Shown in pieces: positions 34,699 through 37,426 of a stretch of DNA of 37,426 nt. The translations under genes and the position numbers were made by a program. Each line of letters opens with the position of its first letter. The first letter of the stretch is position 1. The notes under the pieces were generated by a model. It was not told where the DNA came from. It was given only the letters and a program-made list of their open reading frames with translations, and made no database searches. Origin of the DNA: an uncultured bacterium (GTDB lineage Bacteria > Myxococcota_A > Polyangia > Polyangiales > Houyiibacteriaceae); contig CALJDU010000039.1 of the NCBI GenBank assembly GCA_938024995.1, positions 1 to 37,426 on the forward strand, given 5' to 3'.

Positions 34699-36897
34699 AT
34701 GCGCCGCTTGCCGCTCGTCTCTGCTTCTCCTTTTGGCCTCGGACATCAGAAGCCTCAGCACTTCCGCGAGATGGCGAAGATCTTGTGGGACAACCGCGGG
34801 AAGTGGAACTACGCCTGGCGCGTTCTGAACGATGGCGTGTGCGATGGCTGCGCGCTCGGGACCAGCGGGATGCGCGACTGGACCATCGACGGCACGCACT
34901 TGTGCGCGGTGCGCTTGAACCTTCTGCGCCTGAACACGATGGGCGCGTTCTCCATGGACGCGGTCGACGACGTCGCGCATCTGCGGAAGAAGCGGCCGCG
35001 CGATCTTCGCGAGCTTGGGCGGATCCCGTTTCCGATGCGTCGCCGCCCAGGCGAACGCGGTTTCACGCGCATCTCGTGGGACGAAGCGGAGCAAGAGATC
35101 GGGCAGACGCTCGGCGAGACCGAGCCCGATCGCGCGGCTTGCTACATGACCTCGCGCGGCATCACCAATGAGGTCTACTTCGCAGCGCAAAAAGCATGGC
35201 GCGCCTACGGCTCCCCACACATCGACAACGCCGCGCGCCTTTGTCACTCACCGTCGACCGCCGCGATGAAGAAAACGCTCGGCGCGGCCGCGGCGACCTG
35301 CAGCTATCGCGACTGGTACGACGCCGACGTGATCGTCTTCTTCGGGAGCAACGTCGCCAACGATCAACCGGTCACGCTCAAGTACCTCTACGAAGCGAAG
35401 AAGCGCGGTGCGCGGGTGCTCTGCGTGAACACGTATCGCGAGCCCGGGATGGAGCGCTACTGGATCCCGAGCAACACCGACTCCGCGGTCTTCGGCACCG
35501 AGATCACCGACGAGTTCTTCCACGTGAGCACCGGCGGCGACCTCGCGTTCATCTACGCGGTCCAGAAGATCTTGATCGGACGCGGCGCGGTCGATAGCGA
35601 TTTCATCCGCGCTCACACCGATGGCTTCGACGGATTCGCGCGGCACCTCGCGGAGTTCACGCTCGAAGACCTGATCTCGCGCGCCGGCTCCACGCAAGAA
35701 GACGTGATCGCCTTCGCGGACGAGATCGAAAACGCGAGCACGGGCGTCTTTGTGTGGAGCATGGGCATCACGCAGCACACCCACGGCACCGACAGCGTCG
35801 CCGCGATCTGCACGCTTGGGATGAGCCAAGGCTTCATCGGAAAGCCGGGCTGCGGGATGATGCCGATCCGCGGTCACTCGGGGGTGCAGGGCGGCGCCGA
35901 GATGGGCGCGTACGCGACGGTGTTTCCGGGACGCGCGATCAGCGAACAAGGCGCCGACGAACTGGAAGCGCTCTGGGGCTTCCGGCCTCCCGCGCGTGCG
36001 GGCTACGACACGGTCGCGATGGTCGCAGCGGCGGGGCGCGGAGAGCTCGATGTGCTCTACGCGATCGGCGGCAACTTCACCGGCACCTTGCCGCAACCGG
36101 ACGACGTCGATCGCGCGCTATCGAAGGTGAAGGTGCGCGTTCACCAAGACATCTTCTTCACGACCTCGATGCTGCTCGACGCGCAAGAGGCGGTGTACGT
36201 GTTGCCGGCCAAGACCCGTTACGAGCACGTCGGCGGCGTGACCGAGACGACGACTGAGCGCCGCGTGATCTTCAGCCCGCATGTGCCCGGTCACGAGATC
36301 GGCGAAGCGCGCGAAGAGTGGGCGATCCCGATCGCGCTGGTGGCCGCTGCCAAGCCCGCGCTCGCGGAGACGATCACGTACGCCAACGCGAGCGCGATCC
36401 GCGAGGACATCAGCCAGACCATCTCTGCCTACGAAGAGATCAAGACCCTCAAGAAAAAGGGAGACCAGTTTCAATGGGGCGGACCGCGCTTGTGTGAAGG
36501 CGGGAACTTCGGAACCCAAAACGGCAAAGGCCAGTTCACCACCTCGGTCCCGCCCGACCGCCGCCTCCCCGCCGGCAAGTTCCACCTCGCGACGAGACGC
36601 GGCAAACAGTTCAACTCGATCATTCAGGCCGACGTCGACCAGTTGACCGGCGCCGCGCGCGATCACGTCTTCATCAGCCAAGCCGACGCGCGCGCGCTCG
36701 GCGTAAAGCAAAACCAAGCGATCGTGGTTCAAAACGATCACGGCAAGTGCGATGGCCGCGTGTTCATCGCGCCCATCACGAACGGCTCGCTCCAGATGCA
36801 CTGGCCGGAGGCGAACGTGCTCTTGCCAACGGGACCGATCGACCCGGGCGGCCGCGTGCCCGACTACAACACGGTGGTCGAGGTCAGCGCGCGCTAG
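34699..36897 (+). CDS. FdhF/YdeP-family molybdopterin oxidoreductase
   Basis: This is a 732-residue cytoplasmic enzyme expected to bind a bis-molybdopterin guanine dinucleotide Mo or W cofactor. The N-terminal VCDGCALGTSGMRDW and HLC supply Cys48, Cys51 and Cys69, a reduced form of the iron-sulphur site found in formate dehydrogenases. NAARLCHSPSTAAM has Cys182 at the place of the usual Mo ligand (Sec/Cys/Ser). GMMPIRGHSGVQGGAEMG and the C-terminal QADVDQLTGAARDHVFIS/IVVQNDHGKC (molybdopterin dinucleotide-binding) follow the family order, matching the YdeP-like branch, members of which are linked to acid resistance in E. coli. No membrane segment or Tat signal is present. Start ATG 34699 has GAGG upstream. 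The stop TAG is the outer end of an inverted-repeat element. Confidence 0.93.
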   Translation: MRRLPLVSASPFGLGHQKPQHFREMAKILWDNRGKWNYAWRVLNDGVCDGCALGTSGMRDWTIDGTHLCAVRLNLLRLNTMGAFSMDAVDDVAHLRKKRPRDLRELGRIPFPMRRRPGERGFTRISWDEAEQEIGQTLGETEPDRAACYMTSRGITNEVYFAAQKAWRAYGSPHIDNAARLCHSPSTAAMKKTLGAAAATCSYRDWYDADVIVFFGSNVANDQPVTLKYLYEAKKRGARVLCVNTYREPGMERYWIPSNTDSAVFGTEITDEFFHVSTGGDLAFIYAVQKILIGRGAVDSDFIRAHTDGFDGFARHLAEFTLEDLISRAGSTQEDVIAFADEIENASTGVFVWSMGITQHTHGTDSVAAICTLGMSQGFIGKPGCGMMPIRGHSGVQGGAEMGAYATVFPGRAISEQGADELEALWGFRPPARAGYDTVAMVAAAGRGELDVLYAIGGNFTGTLPQPDDVDRALSKVKVRVHQDIFFTTSMLLDAQEAVYVLPAKTRYEHVGGVTETTTERRVIFSPHVPGHEIGEAREEWAIPIALVAAAKPALAETITYANASAIREDISQTISAYEEIKTLKKKGDQFQWGGPRLCEGGNFGTQNGKGQFTTSVPPDRRLPAGKFHLATRRGKQFNSIIQADVDQLTGAARDHVFISQADARALGVKQNQAIVVQNDHGKCDGRVFIAPITNGSLQMHWPEANVLLPTGPIDPGGRVPDYNTVVEVSAR

Positions 36898-37075
36898 AGC
36901 GGCAATCATTTTGAAAACGCCGCCTTGCTGCGGCCTTCGGCCCGATCCCGGTTTCCTCCTCGCAACATCGGTCACTGTGCGTACAGCACAGCTCGGTCTG
37001 CTTCTGCGGGGGCACACGACCTCCCGCGCAAATTCCACGACCAGCGCAACGCTTTCAAACTGATTGCCGCTCTAG
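36894..37075. repeat. MITE-like element with inverted-repeat ends between convergent genes
   Basis: CTAGAGCGGCAATCA starts the left arm at 36894 and, read on the minus strand, the right arm at 37075. The match continues imperfectly (T/G then TTTGAAA then A/G then CG) to about 28 bases with four mismatches. The span is 182 bp with no open frame of note. Inside lies a 6-bp hairpin, CTGTGC-GTACA-GCACAG (36975-36991), and GGCC-TTC-GGCC. The TAG at each end is the stop codon of the flanking gene. Alternatives are a large terminator structure or a REP-type element; no target-site duplication beyond the shared CTAG can be shown. Confidence 0.7.
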
Positions 37076-37426
37076 AAGACGCGCTCGAACAACCAGATCG
37101 CGCCGGCGATCGCGATAAGGAGCGAGCCGCCGCGCACGACGACGTTGCGATAATGCGTGGAGCGCGCCGCCCACGTGATCGGTACGAGGGCAACCGCGAC
37201 GAAGATGAGCTGAGCGAGTTCAATGCCGACGTTGAACGCGAGGAGCGCCGCGATCGTGTGATCTCTTGGGAGGCCCACATCGAGCAGCACAGACGAAAAG
37301 CCGAAACCGTGGATGAGACCAAACGCAACGGCGATCCAGGCGCGCGGAGCGTGTGTTTCCGGACGCGCGAGGTTGATCAGGGCGACGAGCACGATCGACA
37401 GCGCGATCAGCGCCTCCACAGGTCCG
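37072..37426 (-). CDS. HupE/UreJ-like membrane protein, C-terminal part
   Basis: The open frame runs off the right edge of the window (codons for Gly-Pro precede the apparent GTG), so only the C-terminal 118 residues or so are present. PVEALIALSIVLVALINL, FGLIHGFGFSSVLLDVGLP and LLAFNVGIELAQLIFVAVAL are typical of the HupE/UreJ-like family, which are integral membrane proteins; some act as nickel or cobalt transporters. Histidines in the HGFGF segment are the conserved ones. Four hydrophobic helices are visible. The gene is convergent with the molybdoenzyme, and its stop codon lies inside the inverted-repeat element. No true start is given here. Confidence 0.88.
   Translation of the reverse strand, partial: GPVEALIALSIVLVALINLARPETHAPRAWIAVAFGLIHGFGFSSVLLDVGLPRDHTIAALLAFNVGIELAQLIFVAVALVPITWAARSTHYRNVVVRGGSLLIAIAGAIWLFERVF

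Noticed and set aside
34608..34700. Longer start for the Cys-repeat protein (34700)
   Set aside because: It would overlap the start of the divergent molybdoenzyme and place 31 residues before an otherwise typical signal peptide.

Overview
The window looks like chromosome of a GC-rich Myxococcota (deltaproteobacterial) species, probably of the Polyangiales/Sandaracinaceae kind. That assignment is inference from style: eight lipoproteins with lipoboxes, several with Asp/Pro/Thr-rich tethers; a metal-binding-motif (MopE-like) repeat protein; a DUF1592/1588-type protein with a CxxCH site; many TTG/GTG starts; a steroid 5-alpha-reductase family enzyme; a carotenoid oxygenase; and a sigma-54 activator. 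I see no rRNA, tRNA, CRISPR array, phage gene or transposase.

Layout. 1-3.5 kb: a small orphan gene (170-472) followed by three hairpins, a propeller lipoprotein, and a convergent DUF4234 membrane protein. 3.5-5.9 kb: an SDR oxidoreductase overlapping (TTGA) a MopE-like lipoprotein gene that is broken by a frameshift. 5.9-8.5 kb: clpB on the minus strand. 8.6-11 kb: a two-helix membrane protein and a lipoprotein with an 18/21-bp minisatellite. 11-15.4 kb: a divergent pair, BRCT-DUF1963 protein and SIR2-domain protein, the best candidate here for an undescribed (defence-type) system. 15.4-17.8 kb: a TPR membrane protein overlapping a VWA-like lipoprotein, then a 58-residue membrane peptide. 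17.8-21.2 kb: an RNB exoribonuclease and a legumain/caspase-fold protein with an EF-hand loop. 21.2-25.9 kb: DUF547 lipoprotein, DUF2237, YaeQ, a propeller lipoprotein and a carotenoid oxygenase. 26-29.7 kb: the DUF1592/1588 lipoprotein and a minus-strand operon of an NtrC-type regulator and an HD alarmone hydrolase. 29.8-34.6 kb: a lipoprotein with 12 disintegrin-like Cys repeats, a steroid-reductase gene preceded by two five-codon minicistrons, DUF952, and a second Cys-repeat protein. 34.7-37.4 kb: a FdhF/YdeP-type molybdoenzyme and a truncated HupE/UreJ-like gene, which share an inverted-repeat element that supplies the stop codons of both.

The genes are mostly independent short units. Real coupling is visible at 3567-5844 and 15436-17570 (overlaps), 29666-27652 (8-bp gap), and possibly 34607-32271. 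A recurring oddity is short tandem triplication (9, 14, 15, 18 bp) at gene borders or gene starts. All family assignments rest on motifs read by eye, without database searches.
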